The position numbers and the translations under genes were made by a program. The notes under the pieces are model-generated. The model was not told where the DNA came from, did no database searches, and saw only the letters and a program-made list of their open reading frames with translations. Of a stretch of 64,000 nt of DNA, positions 54,430 through 64,000 are shown piece after piece. The stretch lies in the NCBI GenBank assembly GCA_016712715.1, contig JADJQM010000003.1, positions 434,001 to 498,000 of the forward strand. Direction: 5' to 3'. Each line of letters starts with the position of its first letter. The stretch's first letter is position 1. The stretch comes from Rhodospirillaceae bacterium (GTDB lineage: Bacteria > Pseudomonadota > Alphaproteobacteria > Dongiales > Dongiaceae).

Positions 54430-55925
54430 CAGACCGCCCACCAGACACTCTTCGTGCGCGAATACTGATCCAATGACTGAATGCCCTTATCCTTGCCGCC
54501 GAAGCCGGAGGTCTTGAAGCCGCCGAAGGGGGTCGTGAAATCACCCTCGCAGAATGCATTCACCGCGACAAATCCGGCATCCAGTTCCGCCGCCGCATCG
54601 CTGATTGACTTGCCGTCCTTGCCAAAGACATAGGCGCTGAGGCCATAGATCGTGGCATTGGCGCTGGCAACGGCGTCGGCGACCTCGTCATAGAAGCGCA
54701 CCGAGAGGACCGGCCCAAAAATCTCGTCGGTCCAGGCCGGCGAGGTCTCGGCCACATTGAAGAAGACGACGGGCGAGACCAAGCGTACCGAGTTGCCGGT
54801 CAACGCCGCGCTTGAGATGATCAGATCATTGTTGTGGCGCTTTTCACTATCGATCGCGCGGTCGACCTTGGCGGCATGGATGTCGCTGACCAGCGGCCCG
54901 ATGCGGGTCCGGGGATCGAACGGATCACCGATCGGCCACTCCGCCATCTTGTTTGCGAGGAGCTCACGCACCTCTGCCTCGCGGGCGCGGGGGGCGAGAA
55001 TGCGGGAAATGGAGGAGCAGAGCTGGCCGGAATTCATAAGGAAGCCGGTTGCAATTTCATCACCCACACGGGCGAGATCGGCATCGGGCAGAATGATGGC
55101 GGGATTCTTGCCACCGCATTCGAGCGAGATTTCCTTGAGATTCGATTCCGCCGAATAATGCAGGAACTGCCGACCCGTCGCGGTCGAGCCGGTGAAGTTG
55201 ATGGCTGCCACATCGGGATGGAGGCCGAGCGCCCTGCCCGCTTCCTTGCCGGTGCCCGGCACGACGTTGATGACGCCTGCCGGAAAGCCGATCTCCGTCG
55301 CGAGCTGTGCTAACCGGATCGTGGTGAGGGGCGTGTCATCAGCGGGCTTGCACACGACGGTGTTGCCGGCCGCAAGTGCCGGACCCAGTTTCAGCGCCAG
55401 CGTCGTCAGCGGATAGTTCCAGGGGAGGACAATGCCGACGACACCCTGCGGCTCCCGCGCGATCTGCACAAGGACACCATGGCGCCGCGTCGGCGCCATG
55501 TCATAGGCGGTCTCGACCAGACTCGCATACCAGCGCAGGACGCCGACCGTGGTCGGCACATCATCGTTCAGTGCATGCTGTATGGGTTTGCCGACATCGA
55601 GGCTTTCCAGCAGCGCGAATTCCTGGCCCTGCGATTCGACGGCATCCGCGAGCTTGCGCAGCAGAGATGCGCGGCCTTGATGGCCCATCTCGCGCCAGGG
55701 CCCTTTCAGCGCCTGCCTTGCCGACTGCACGGCGGCGTCGACTTGCGCCGCATCCGACATCTCGACCGCGGCAAGCACCCGGCCGTCATAGGGCGAGAGA
55801 TCATTCTGGCGTGCAAGCCCCTTGCCGGAGACAAGCCTGCCGCCGATCCAGGCCGCGTTGAGACGCGCCGCGATGTCGCGGACGCGGTCAATGTCAGCAA
55901 CAGTGATGGATAGACCCGCATGCAT
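54429..55925 (-). CDS. aldehyde dehydrogenase
   Basis: 498 residues, full ALDH: Asn170 in PWNYPL, Glu269 in LECGGKNP and nucleophile Cys303 in NSGQLCSS. NAD(P) motif FTGSTATGR. In hydroxyproline pathways an ALDH oxidises alpha-ketoglutarate semialdehyde made by a DapA-family enzyme like its upstream neighbour. The close fit of this pair supports such a step, but the substrate is inferred. The start at 55925 fits the family length; the longer frame overlaps the upstream gene. Confidence 0.93.
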   Translation of the reverse strand: MHAGLSITVADIDRVRDIAARLNAAWIGGRLVSGKGLARQNDLSPYDGRVLAAVEMSDAAQVDAAVQSARQALKGPWREMGHQGRASLLRKLADAVESQGQEFALLESLDVGKPIQHALNDDVPTTVGVLRWYASLVETAYDMAPTRRHGVLVQIAREPQGVVGIVLPWNYPLTTLALKLGPALAAGNTVVCKPADDTPLTTIRLAQLATEIGFPAGVINVVPGTGKEAGRALGLHPDVAAINFTGSTATGRQFLHYSAESNLKEISLECGGKNPAIILPDADLARVGDEIATGFLMNSGQLCSSISRILAPRAREAEVRELLANKMAEWPIGDPFDPRTRIGPLVSDIHAAKVDRAIDSEKRHNNDLIISSAALTGNSVRLVSPVVFFNVAETSPAWTDEIFGPVLSVRFYDEVADAVASANATIYGLSAYVFGKDGKSISDAAAELDAGFVAVNAFCEGDFTTPFGGFKTSGFGGKDKGIQSLDQYSRTKSVWWAV

Positions 55926-55963
55926 GGCGAAAGACGTCTCCGCAGGAGAGATGGATAGAGGAA

Positions 55964-56872
55964 TCAGGCAGCGCGACGTGCGCGCGCTTCCAGCTGCTTG
56001 ATGGTCTTGTTGATGACCTCGGTGACGCGGGCGCGCTCCTCGCCCGCCAGGGCTAGACGCGGTGCGCGGGTCCATTCCGGCGCGCCGTAGACCAGATGCT
56101 CAGCGAATTTTATGTACTGCACCAGCTTGACATGGGTATCGAGATGAAAGGCCGGCGTCATGATGTGATAGATCTCGCGCGCCTCGGCAAACTTGCCTTG
56201 GGCACACAGGTTGAAGATGCTGACGCATTCCTTGGGCCAGGCATTGGTCATGCCGGAGACCCAGCCGATGGCGCCCAGCGCCATGCTCTCGACAATCTGG
56301 TCATCGACGCCGCAGAAAATCTGATAGCGGTTGCCGAGCTCGATATACATGTCGGTGACGCGGCGCACATCGCCGGTCTCTTCCTTCACCGCAACGATAG
56401 TCGGCAGGTCGGCGAGTTCCTTGAGGATCGCCGGCGTGACGTCGACCCCATAGGCGATCGGGTTATTGTAGATCATGATCGGCAGATCGCTTGCCTTGGC
56501 GATGGCGCGATACCAATTCGCCGTTTCACGCGGGTCGGATTTATAGGCAATACTGGGAAACACCATCAGGCCTTCGGCGCCATAACTCTGGAAATTGCGC
56601 GCGGCGGTCGCCGCAACCTCGGTGGTGATCTCGGCAAGACCAGAGAGCAGCGGCACCCGGCCGGCGACGACTTCCTTCGCTGCGCGGATGACGCGCTCCT
56701 TCTCCGCCGGCGCAAGCGAGGCGTTTTCGCCCAGCATCGGCAGAACGATGACACCCGAAACGCCGGCATCGATCAGGCGATTGAGGCTCTCCTGCGTCGC
56801 CTTGATATTGATCGATCCATCCTGATCGAGCTTGGTCGTCACCGCCGGGAAAACCCCTGTCCACTTTGTCAT
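55964..56872 (-). CDS. DapA-family aldolase/deaminase (hydroxyproline-pathway type)
   Basis: 302 residues of the dihydrodipicolinate synthase fold. Schiff-base Lys163 in IVAVKEETGD and Tyr135 in YNNP. The substrate loop PMLGENASL replaces the GTTGE loop of DapA, as in pyrroline-4-hydroxy-2-carboxylate deaminases and related lyases. First gene of the long operon; a palindrome ATTGGATCCAAT lies at 56917-56928, 45 bp before its start. Other lyase activities are possible. Confidence 0.85.
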   Translation of the reverse strand: MTKWTGVFPAVTTKLDQDGSINIKATQESLNRLIDAGVSGVIVLPMLGENASLAPAEKERVIRAAKEVVAGRVPLLSGLAEITTEVAATAARNFQSYGAEGLMVFPSIAYKSDPRETANWYRAIAKASDLPIMIYNNPIAYGVDVTPAILKELADLPTIVAVKEETGDVRRVTDMYIELGNRYQIFCGVDDQIVESMALGAIGWVSGMTNAWPKECVSIFNLCAQGKFAEAREIYHIMTPAFHLDTHVKLVQYIKFAEHLVYGAPEWTRAPRLALAGEERARVTEVINKTIKQLEARARRAA

Positions 56873-56916
56873 CGAAGCACCCTTCTGCCTTTAGCGGCGT
56901 TCTCCGCTGCGCTGAT

Positions 56917-56928
56917 ATTGGATCCAAT
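56917..56928. promoter_or_regulatory. candidate GntR operator before DapA-like gene
   Basis: ATTGGATCCAAT, a perfect 12-bp palindrome 45-56 bp before the start. Contains TTGGAT, shared with the sites at 46889 and 51063. A further ATCCAATATT lies at 57063-57072. Confidence 0.6.
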
Positions 56929-56929
56929 C

Positions 56930-57572
56930 TACAATATGAAATAAGAATGGTCCAGAAAATTTTTTAGACTCTCTCAATATCTGAGAACATCAGAAATCAC
57001 TTAAGTCGTTGATATTAATATAGATATTTTCACCATCGAATGTTCCTTGCTTCACAAATTGCATCCAATATTCAATTAAAGCAGACAATTTTTTCACACC
57101 TAGGCGAGTGCTGAAGGAACAGATTTGCCGCAGGCTGACAGCGCGTGCCCCGTTCTGCAGTGTTGGCGATAGACCCAAGCCGTTGCGCATTCGAGCCCTC
57201 CCGCGAATGAACCGGTCGTCACTGAAATGCCCATGCCGTCAGCAGATATCTGCGGCTCGCGTGGATTGTGCGGGCCAGCGCCCGAGAGAACTCTATGCCC
57301 GAGATAATTGCCCGGCATGGCTCAAAGTATGACAGTATCTATGAAGCAGATCTCAACACCTCCCGCGAAGCAGGTTTGAGAGCATTGGATAGCCGACATT
57401 CTGCGGCACAAACGGGCTAATCACGGGCGACGGCAGAATTGTCGTTCGCGGGCAATCTCTCGCCAATCGACGCATCTGGCATCTGCATCGCCGGCAGTAA
57501 GTCACCCACTACACGACCTGAGGAACAGATGGCGCCCGCCCTTTGCCTTTCTCAGGCGAAAAAGGGAACATT
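56930..57572. other. AT-rich intergenic region without a convincing gene
   Basis: 643 bases. 56930-57110 is strikingly AT-rich against its high-GC surroundings and holds the promoter of the minus-strand operon; 57110-57572 returns to normal composition. A 66-codon minus-strand frame (56990-57190) has no clear ribosome binding site and no recognised family. A Rho-independent terminator was not seen. Confidence 0.5.
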
Positions 57573-60500
57573 TTGATCGCATCCTTCCTTGCTTCGTTCC
57601 GAACTGTCGGTAGTTACTCGCCCTGGGACAGCGATGTGCCGATCCGCGAAGAACTCTTCAGCGTCGATCGACTGGAGCAGCACGCCGAAACGCTGGCCGC
57701 GGCCCAAGCCATCTCGGTCAAATCGCGCCGCGTCCCCTCCTTGGTTCGGCGTCTGACGGCCAATGCCGCAATCTTGCTGGAGGCCCATCAGACGATCGCG
57801 ACCGCGCTCGATCAAGGCCGCTTCATCACGCCGGCCGCCGAATGGCTGGTCGACAACTATCACGTCGTCGCAGCCCAGGTGCGTGAAGTTCAGACCGATC
57901 TGCCGGACGGGTACTACCGCTTGCTGCCAAAACTCGCGGATGGCCCCTTTTCGGGATATCCGCGGGTCTTCGGAATTGCCTGGGCCTTTGTGGCGCATAC
58001 TGACAGCCATTTCGATGCAATCGCTTTGCAACGCTTCGTCCAGGCCTATCAGCGCGTCCAACCATTGACGATTGGCGAACTATGGGCGATCGCCATCACG
58101 CTCCGTATCGTTCTTGTCGAAAACCTGCGTCGCTCCGCCGTTCGAATCCTGACCGCCCGGGCCGGACGTGAAGAGGCCGACGCATTGGCAGATCGCCTGC
58201 TCGGCACCAAGGATATCGAACCGGAAGCCGTCGAAACCGTCCTCGGACCGCTGGATGGGCCAATGCTGCCACCAGCGCTCGCGGTCCAACTCGTCCAGAG
58301 ACTGCGCGATCAGGACCCAAGGGTAACACCCGCCTTGGTATGGCTGGAGACGCATCTCGCTCGATGGAACACGTCATCCGAGGTGATCGTCCGCGAGGAA
58401 CAGCACCGCCAGGGTGCATCAAATCTGACCGTACGCAATATCATCACCAGCATGCGGCTGGTTTCCGCCGTAAACTGGTCGGAACTGGTCGAGAGCGTCA
58501 GCCTTGTTGACGCCATCCTGGGAAGAGATAGCCAGTTCCAGCAGATGGACTTTCCCACGCGCAATCTCTACCGGACCGCCATCGAAGAACTGTCACGTGG
58601 ATCGCAGGTTCCGGAAATTGATATCGCGACCCACGCCCTGGTACTTGCCGCCACCTCCAGATCGCTTTCGACTGCCGTCGGCAGTGGGTCGCCGCGACGG
58701 GCGGACGAACCCGGATTCTATCTGATCGCCGACGGTCGTGACGCCCTCGAATCCGCGATCGGATTCCGCCCTCCACTGCGGTTGCGGCTGCGACGCTTCC
58801 TGGTGGAGCGTGGCATCGGCGGCTACGTCGCCAGTACGATTGCTCTTGCCTTGCTCCTCCTCGCCCTGCCCATGGTCGCGATCGCTGGCTATCCCATCAG
58901 TGGTTGGATGACGACCCTGCTGATATGTCTCGGCTTCATGCCGGCACTTGATCTCGCCACCGCTCTGATCAACCGCGACGTCACCAAAGGCTTCGCGCCC
59001 GTGATCCTGCCGGGCATGGAACTGGCCGACGGCGTTCCAGATCATCTCCGCACCATGGTTGTCATTCCAACTTTGCTCACCAGCCCTACGGCCATTGCAG
59101 AACATATCGAACGCCTGGAAATCCACTACCTGACCAGCCCAAAGGGTGCGCTCCATTTTGCCTTGCTGTCCGATTGGAAGGACGCCGCCACCGAGCAGAC
59201 TGGGAAAGACGCGGCACTTCTTCAGATTGCCGTTGACGGTATCGCAACACTCAATCGCCGCTATCCCGATGGCAGTTTTCTCCTCCTGCACCGTCGGCGG
59301 CTCTGGAACGAACCGCAAGGTCGATGGATGGGTTGGGAGCGCAAGCGCGGCAAGCTGCATGAACTCAATCGTTTGCTACGCCTGGCGACAGATACCAGCT
59401 TCATGGGCATCGGCGGTCCGCTCCCGATCGTTCCCCAGGGTGTCCGCTATGTCATCACCTTGGATTCCGATACCAGGCTGCCGCGCGAAGCTGTCCGACG
59501 ACTGATCGGCAAGATGGCACATCCCCTCAATCATCCGGCATTCGATGGTGCCTGCGGCCGTGTCACGGAAGGCTACGGCATCTTGCAACCGCGCGTGACG
59601 CCCTCTTTGCCGATGGGCCGGGAGGGATCGCTGTTCCAGCGCATCATCTCCGGGCCCGGTGGGATCGATCCCTATGCGACTGCCACGTCTGACATCTATC
59701 AGGATCTGTTCGGCGAGGGTTCGTTCACGGGAAAGGGAATCTATGACCTGGACGCGGTGGACACCGCCCTGCTGGGTCGCATTCCGGAAAACACCGTGCT
59801 CAGCCACGATCTGTTCGAGGGCATCTTCGCCCGCGCTGGCCTTGCCTCCGATATCGAGGTCGTCGAAGAGTTTCCTGCCCGCTATGACGTGGCCGCGGCG
59901 CGTCAGCATCGCTGGGTGCGGGGAGATTGGCAGTTGCTCCCCTGGCTGCTGCGTCACATCCGCCACGCCAAGACAGGGCAGCGCGACGCACTTTCGGCCA
60001 TTGGCTTCTGGAAGATGGCGGACAATCTGCGGCGTTCCCTCGCAGCACCTGAAATTCTTGCCGCGCTGATTGTCGGATGGACATTGCCCCTGCCGGCGGC
60101 CGCGATCTGGTCATTATTTCTGTTGGCGACCATCGCAATGCCGCCACTTGTCCCACTGCTTGCCGCCATCTTTCCCCAGCGCCTCAACGTCACGCCACGT
60201 AGCCATCTGCGCGCGTTGGGCAGCGATTTTCGCCTGACGATCCTGCAGGTCGTCAGTCACATCGTCTTTCTGCCGCATCAGGCTTGGTTGATGTCTGACG
60301 CGATCATACGCACGTTGTACCGGGTCTATGTCAGTCGGCGAAACCTGCTTGAATGGACGACCGCCGCCCAGGGAAAAATCGATCGCCAGTTAACGGTCAG
60401 CGGCTTTTTTCGGCAAATGGCAGGCGGCGCGATACTCGCCGTCGGAGCAGCCCTTGTCATCTGGCTGACGGCCTCGCCTGCCTGGTCGATCGCCCTGCCG

Positions 60501-63500
60501 ATCATCCTGTGCTGGGCTGCGTCACCCGCTGCGGCATATTGGATCAGCCTCTCGCCCCGCGACGCTGGCCGTCTGGCAATCCCCGCGTCGGACGCGCTGA
60601 CCCTGCGGCTCATCGCCCGCCGGACCTGGCGCTACTTCGAAGCCTTCGTCACGGCCGACGATCACATGCTGCCGCCGGACAACTTCCAGGAAGATCCGAA
60701 GCCAGCCCTCGCCCATCGCACATCGCCCACCAATCTTGGACTCTACCTGCTTTCCACCGTCAGCGCGCGGGACTTTGGCTGGTTGGGTTTGTGCGAGACC
60801 ACCGAACGGCTGACTGCGACGCTCACCACCATGGAGTCGCTGGAGAAATACCGTGGACATTTCTACAATTGGTACGACACGCGCGATTTGCGTCCGCTCG
60901 ATCCCAGATATATTTCGACTGTCGATAGCGGTAATCTTGCCGGGCACTTGATTGCCCTCTCCAATGCCTGCCGCATTTGGCGGGAACAGCCCCGCCTGGA
61001 TACGAGGCAACTCTTTGACGGCCTCTCCGACGATCTGCGGCTGGCGCAGGAGGCTCTACGCGCGCTCAATCAGGACGCATCGCTCGACCATACATTCGCG
61101 GCATTGGTAGATCATATTCGACGCGGCCGGATCGAGCCCGACGTCACGGTTACCATTCTCACCGACATGCTTTCACTGACGATTGCCGCGCGATCAGAGG
61201 CTGAGACGCTGGGTGACCATGTCGATCTCCTTTTCTGGATCGATTCGCTGCGGCGCGCCATCCACGCTCATCTCCAGGACCTCACATTGTCAGCCGAGGC
61301 CGCGGATGCTTGCGAGGATGAGCTCACGGGGATCGAGGAGATGTCGCGACGTATGGCCTTTGCCATGAACTTCTCGTTCCTCCTCGACGAGGAACGAGAG
61401 CTGCTCTCCATCGGCTATCTGGTGAATGATGGCAAGCTCGATCCCAGCTCTTACGATCTCCTGGCATCGGAGGCTCGTTTGTCCAGCCTGTTCGCCATCG
61501 CCAAGGGCGACATCCCGACCAGCCACTGGTTCCGGCTTGGCCGAACTGTCACACCCATCGGGTCCGGCGCTGCCTTGATCTCGTGGTCGGGGTCGATGTT
61601 CGAGTATCTGATGCCGTCCCTCGTCATGCGCGCACCCGCGGGCACATTGCTGGAGCGCACCAATCGCCTCGTTGTCCGCCGTCAGATTGACTACGGCAAG
61701 CAGTTGGGCTTGCCGTGGGGTATCTCGGAATCCGCATACAATGTCCGCGATCTGGAATTCACCTATCAATACTCGCCATTCGGCGTTCCCAGTCTCGCCT
61801 TGAAGCGAGGGCTTGGAGAAAACGCCGTCATCGCTCCTTACGCGACGGCCCTCGCACTGATGGTTGACCCGGCAGCCTCGCTGCAGAACTTCACCCATCT
61901 CGCCAGCATCGGTGGCTTGGGACGATATGGCTTCTATGAAGCTCTGGACTTTACCCGTAAGCGCCTGCCCATCGGAGAAGACGTTGCCATCGTTCGCGCC
62001 TTCATGTCCCATCACCAGGGCATGAGTATCGTTGCCGTCGCCAATGCCCTCTTTAACGGCGCCATGCGATCTCGGTTTCATGCGGAGCCGGTCATCCAGG
62101 CATCCGAGCTTTTGTTGCAGGAACGAACCCCCAGGGACGTCGCCCTCGAGCGACCGAAAATCGAGGAAATCGCACCACTGGGCAGGGGCCTGGATTTCCC
62201 GCCCGCCAAGAACCGCCGTTTCAATTCTCCGCACAGTATCATTCCGGAGACACATCTCCTTTCCAACGGCCGCTATGCCGTGATGCTGACATCCGCCGGC
62301 TCCGGCTACAGTCGCTGGAAGGATCTTGCGGTCACCAGGTGGCGCGAAGACGTCACACGGGACGATTGGGGCAGCTATATCTTCCTGCGTGACGCTCAGA
62401 GCGGCAAGAGCTGGTCGGCCAGCTACCAGCCCAGCGGCATCGCGGCTGACCGATATCGTGTCGCTTTCTCGGAGGACCGGGCCGAGATCCAGCGCCGCGA
62501 TGGCACGCTGACGACAACCCTGGAGGTCGTCGTGTCCGGCGAAGACGACGCGGAAGTGCGCCGCCTGTCCATCACGAACACCGCCGGACCGACACGGGTA
62601 ATCGACGTCACGTCCTATCTTGAGCTGGTGCTGGCACCCCAGGCCGCGGACGCGGCTCATCCGGCTTTCTCCAAGATGTTTGTTCAGACCGAGTATCTCG
62701 CTCATTTAGGCGCCTTGATCGCCACGAGGCGGCGGCGCTCACCCTCGGAGCCGGAAATCTGGGCAGCCCAGATCATGGTTGTTGAGGGTGAAACACTGGG
62801 TGAATTGCAGGTCGAGACCGATCGCGCGGTATTCATCGGACGCGGCAACAATCTTCGATCGCCCATCGGTGTGACGGAAGAATCCCTGTCTGGAACAGTC
62901 GGTACCGTGCTCGATCCGATCTTCGCCATGCGTAGACGCCTGCACATCGACGGCCGCAGCACGGTTCGGGTGGCCTATTGGACGATCGTTGCGTCCTCCC
63001 GGCAGAAGCTGCTCGACCTTATCGACCGACACCAGGATGCCAACGCCTTCCAGCGCGCCGGGACCCTGGCCTGGACGCAGGCGCAGGTCCAGTTGCGGCA
63101 CCTCAATATCGATCCCGAAGAGGCGAACACCTTCCAGCAGCTCGCCAGCCATCTGCTTTATGCCAACAACGCCTTGCGCCCTGCCGAGGAGATGATACGT
63201 CGCGGCAGCGGGCCGCAATCTGGCCTTTGGCAGCATGGCATTTCCGGCGATGCGCCGATCGCCCTGCTCCGCATCGACGACATCGAGGATATCGCTGTCG
63301 TGCTTCAGGCACTCCGGGCCCATGAATATTGGCGCATGAAGCAGATTTCGGTTGATCTGGTCATTCTCAACGAACGGGCGACGTCCTACACCCAGGACCT
63401 CCAGCTGGCGATCGAGGCTGCCGTCCGGGCGAGCCAATCGCGCCCGACGCCGGGCGAGACGCCGGGCCGCGGATCTGTCTTTGCGCTCCGCGCGGACATC

Positions 63501-64000
63501 ATCTCGATCGAGGCCCGCAGCCTGCTGGCAGCCGTCGCGCGCATTCTTCTGATCGCGCGGCGCGGAAAATTATCGGCGCAACTCGACCGCATCAAAGCGA
63601 TGCCGGAACCGGCGGAACCAAGGAAAACCGAAACCCGCGCCCCGGTTGCCGACGATCTGCCGGAACGCGACCCGGACACATCCACGCTGGAGTTCTTCAA
63701 CGGTTTGGGCGGCTTCTCCGACAATGGCCGGGAATACACGGTCCTTCTGCAGGCCGGGCGGACAACACCGGCACCCTGGATCAACGTGATCGCCAACCCC
63801 CACTTTGGCTTCAACGTCGCCGCCGAGGGTACCGGCAGCACCTGGTCAATCAACAGCAGGGAACATCAGTTGACGCCCTGGTCGAACGATCCGGTGAGCG
63901 ATCCCGCCGGCGAAGCGATCTACATCCGCGACGAGGAAAATGGCGGCATTTGGGGACCGACCGCCCTCCCCCTGCACCGCCACGGAGCGCGTTACACCGC
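57573..64000 (+). CDS. cyclic beta-1,2-glucan synthase, 3' end beyond window
   Basis: At least 2142 residues, open to the window edge; family members are about 2,800. The TTG at 57573 follows AAAGGGAA and gives the family opening SYSPWDSDVPIREELF. N-terminal cytosolic part with membrane helices near residues 415-475, then a GT84 glycosyltransferase with Asp631-x-Asp633 (LDSDTRLP) and QHRW (778-781), more helices at about 825-1010, a glycoamylase-like domain (YQYSPFGVPSLAL, SHHQGMSIVAVANAL) and the start of the phosphorylase-like region (WINVIANPHFGFNVAAEG). The enzyme makes periplasmic cyclic glucan from UDP-glucose at the inner membrane, for osmotic adaptation or host interaction. Confidence 0.95.
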   Translation, partial: MIASFLASFRTVGSYSPWDSDVPIREELFSVDRLEQHAETLAAAQAISVKSRRVPSLVRRLTANAAILLEAHQTIATALDQGRFITPAAEWLVDNYHVVAAQVREVQTDLPDGYYRLLPKLADGPFSGYPRVFGIAWAFVAHTDSHFDAIALQRFVQAYQRVQPLTIGELWAIAITLRIVLVENLRRSAVRILTARAGREEADALADRLLGTKDIEPEAVETVLGPLDGPMLPPALAVQLVQRLRDQDPRVTPALVWLETHLARWNTSSEVIVREEQHRQGASNLTVRNIITSMRLVSAVNWSELVESVSLVDAILGRDSQFQQMDFPTRNLYRTAIEELSRGSQVPEIDIATHALVLAATSRSLSTAVGSGSPRRADEPGFYLIADGRDALESAIGFRPPLRLRLRRFLVERGIGGYVASTIALALLLLALPMVAIAGYPISGWMTTLLICLGFMPALDLATALINRDVTKGFAPVILPGMELADGVPDHLRTMVVIPTLLTSPTAIAEHIERLEIHYLTSPKGALHFALLSDWKDAATEQTGKDAALLQIAVDGIATLNRRYPDGSFLLLHRRRLWNEPQGRWMGWERKRGKLHELNRLLRLATDTSFMGIGGPLPIVPQGVRYVITLDSDTRLPREAVRRLIGKMAHPLNHPAFDGACGRVTEGYGILQPRVTPSLPMGREGSLFQRIISGPGGIDPYATATSDIYQDLFGEGSFTGKGIYDLDAVDTALLGRIPENTVLSHDLFEGIFARAGLASDIEVVEEFPARYDVAAARQHRWVRGDWQLLPWLLRHIRHAKTGQRDALSAIGFWKMADNLRRSLAAPEILAALIVGWTLPLPAAAIWSLFLLATIAMPPLVPLLAAIFPQRLNVTPRSHLRALGSDFRLTILQVVSHIVFLPHQAWLMSDAIIRTLYRVYVSRRNLLEWTTAAQGKIDRQLTVSGFFRQMAGGAILAVGAALVIWLTASPAWSIALPIILCWAASPAAAYWISLSPRDAGRLAIPASDALTLRLIARRTWRYFEAFVTADDHMLPPDNFQEDPKPALAHRTSPTNLGLYLLSTVSARDFGWLGLCETTERLTATLTTMESLEKYRGHFYNWYDTRDLRPLDPRYISTVDSGNLAGHLIALSNACRIWREQPRLDTRQLFDGLSDDLRLAQEALRALNQDASLDHTFAALVDHIRRGRIEPDVTVTILTDMLSLTIAARSEAETLGDHVDLLFWIDSLRRAIHAHLQDLTLSAEAADACEDELTGIEEMSRRMAFAMNFSFLLDEERELLSIGYLVNDGKLDPSSYDLLASEARLSSLFAIAKGDIPTSHWFRLGRTVTPIGSGAALISWSGSMFEYLMPSLVMRAPAGTLLERTNRLVVRRQIDYGKQLGLPWGISESAYNVRDLEFTYQYSPFGVPSLALKRGLGENAVIAPYATALALMVDPAASLQNFTHLASIGGLGRYGFYEALDFTRKRLPIGEDVAIVRAFMSHHQGMSIVAVANALFNGAMRSRFHAEPVIQASELLLQERTPRDVALERPKIEEIAPLGRGLDFPPAKNRRFNSPHSIIPETHLLSNGRYAVMLTSAGSGYSRWKDLAVTRWREDVTRDDWGSYIFLRDAQSGKSWSASYQPSGIAADRYRVAFSEDRAEIQRRDGTLTTTLEVVVSGEDDAEVRRLSITNTAGPTRVIDVTSYLELVLAPQAADAAHPAFSKMFVQTEYLAHLGALIATRRRRSPSEPEIWAAQIMVVEGETLGELQVETDRAVFIGRGNNLRSPIGVTEESLSGTVGTVLDPIFAMRRRLHIDGRSTVRVAYWTIVASSRQKLLDLIDRHQDANAFQRAGTLAWTQAQVQLRHLNIDPEEANTFQQLASHLLYANNALRPAEEMIRRGSGPQSGLWQHGISGDAPIALLRIDDIEDIAVVLQALRAHEYWRMKQISVDLVILNERATSYTQDLQLAIEAAVRASQSRPTPGETPGRGSVFALRADIISIEARSLLAAVARILLIARRGKLSAQLDRIKAMPEPAEPRKTETRAPVADDLPERDPDTSTLEFFNGLGGFSDNGREYTVLLQAGRTTPAPWINVIANPHFGFNVAAEGTGSTWSINSREHQLTPWSNDPVSDPAGEAIYIRDEENGGIWGPTALPLHRHGARYT

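Noticed and set aside
56990..57190. 66-codon minus-strand frame in the AT-rich intergenic region
   Set aside because: No clear ribosome binding site, no recognised family and composition changes midway; not called as a gene.
61290..62705. 471-codon minus-strand open frame
   Set aside because: Antisense of the glucan synthase, whose frame is confirmed by family motifs on both sides.

Overview
The window looks like a high-GC alphaproteobacterial chromosome, probably Rhodospirillales-like. The evidence is a fixLJ-fixK cascade next to a cbb3 oxidase gene, a thioredoxin-type ArsR-ArsC fusion, a cyclic beta-1,2-glucan synthase, and amino-acid-type, sugar-type and type I secretion ABC systems. No RNA gene, CRISPR array, insertion sequence or phage was recognised. 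The taxonomic call is inference from gene content and style; no similarity search was run.

Region 1 (1-11212) is a low-oxygen respiration island. It holds ccoN (with the first codons of a probable ccoO at the left edge), a small membrane protein, a DUF2189 membrane protein, a divergent TauE/SafE-like protein, a CBS-BON protein, a beta-CASP metallo-beta-lactamase, a FixK-type regulator, FixJ, a heme-PAS FixL and a P2-like cation ATPase. An FNR/FixK box lies in the divergent promoter at 2649-2662. A tandem 14-bp repeat and a second FNR-like box lie upstream of fixK.

Region 2 (11219-21046) is a double arsenic locus: MFS transporter, ArsO-like flavoprotein, ArsR and divergent ACR3; then ahpC-ahpF; then arsJ, its GAPDH partner and an ArsR-ArsC fusion. 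It combines reduction/efflux of arsenate with the GAPDH/ArsJ route. ATTCGA-type operators recur at the arsR genes, before arsO and before ahpC. The MFS gene, arsO and arsJ are each interrupted by one point lesion.

Region 3 (21211-30997) is a type I secretion operon: a 1965-residue secreted metallophosphoesterase with RTX repeats, followed by its ABC exporter and HlyD adaptor. A small DUF1488-like gene follows. Region 4 (31015-35015) has an AsmA protein and a GAF/PucR-type regulator.

Region 5 (35144-43638) is a catabolic operon on the minus strand: SDR, BKACE (DUF849), ribose-type ABC importer and two lactonase-like beta-propellers. Its binding-protein gene is frameshifted, one permease carries a 27-bp in-frame tandem duplication, and the other permease runs 130 bp into the next gene. 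A split EamA transporter lies next to it on the plus strand.

Region 6 (45072-56872) is a second long minus-strand catabolic set: DapA-family aldolase/deaminase, aldehyde dehydrogenase, DUF1349 protein, Gfo/Idh/MocA oxidoreductase, GMC oxidoreductase, polyamine-type ABC importer, GntR/FCD regulator and a proline-racemase-superfamily enzyme. TTGGAT-type sites before three of its genes suggest one GntR regulon, which resembles hydroxyproline catabolism with unusual extra enzymes. Region 7 (57573-64000) is the 5' part of a cyclic beta-1,2-glucan synthase gene that runs off the window.

Seven single-base lesions (six indels in or next to G/C runs and one nonsense change) occur in otherwise well-preserved genes. 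They may be real pseudogenisation or assembly/sequencing errors; raw reads would settle this.
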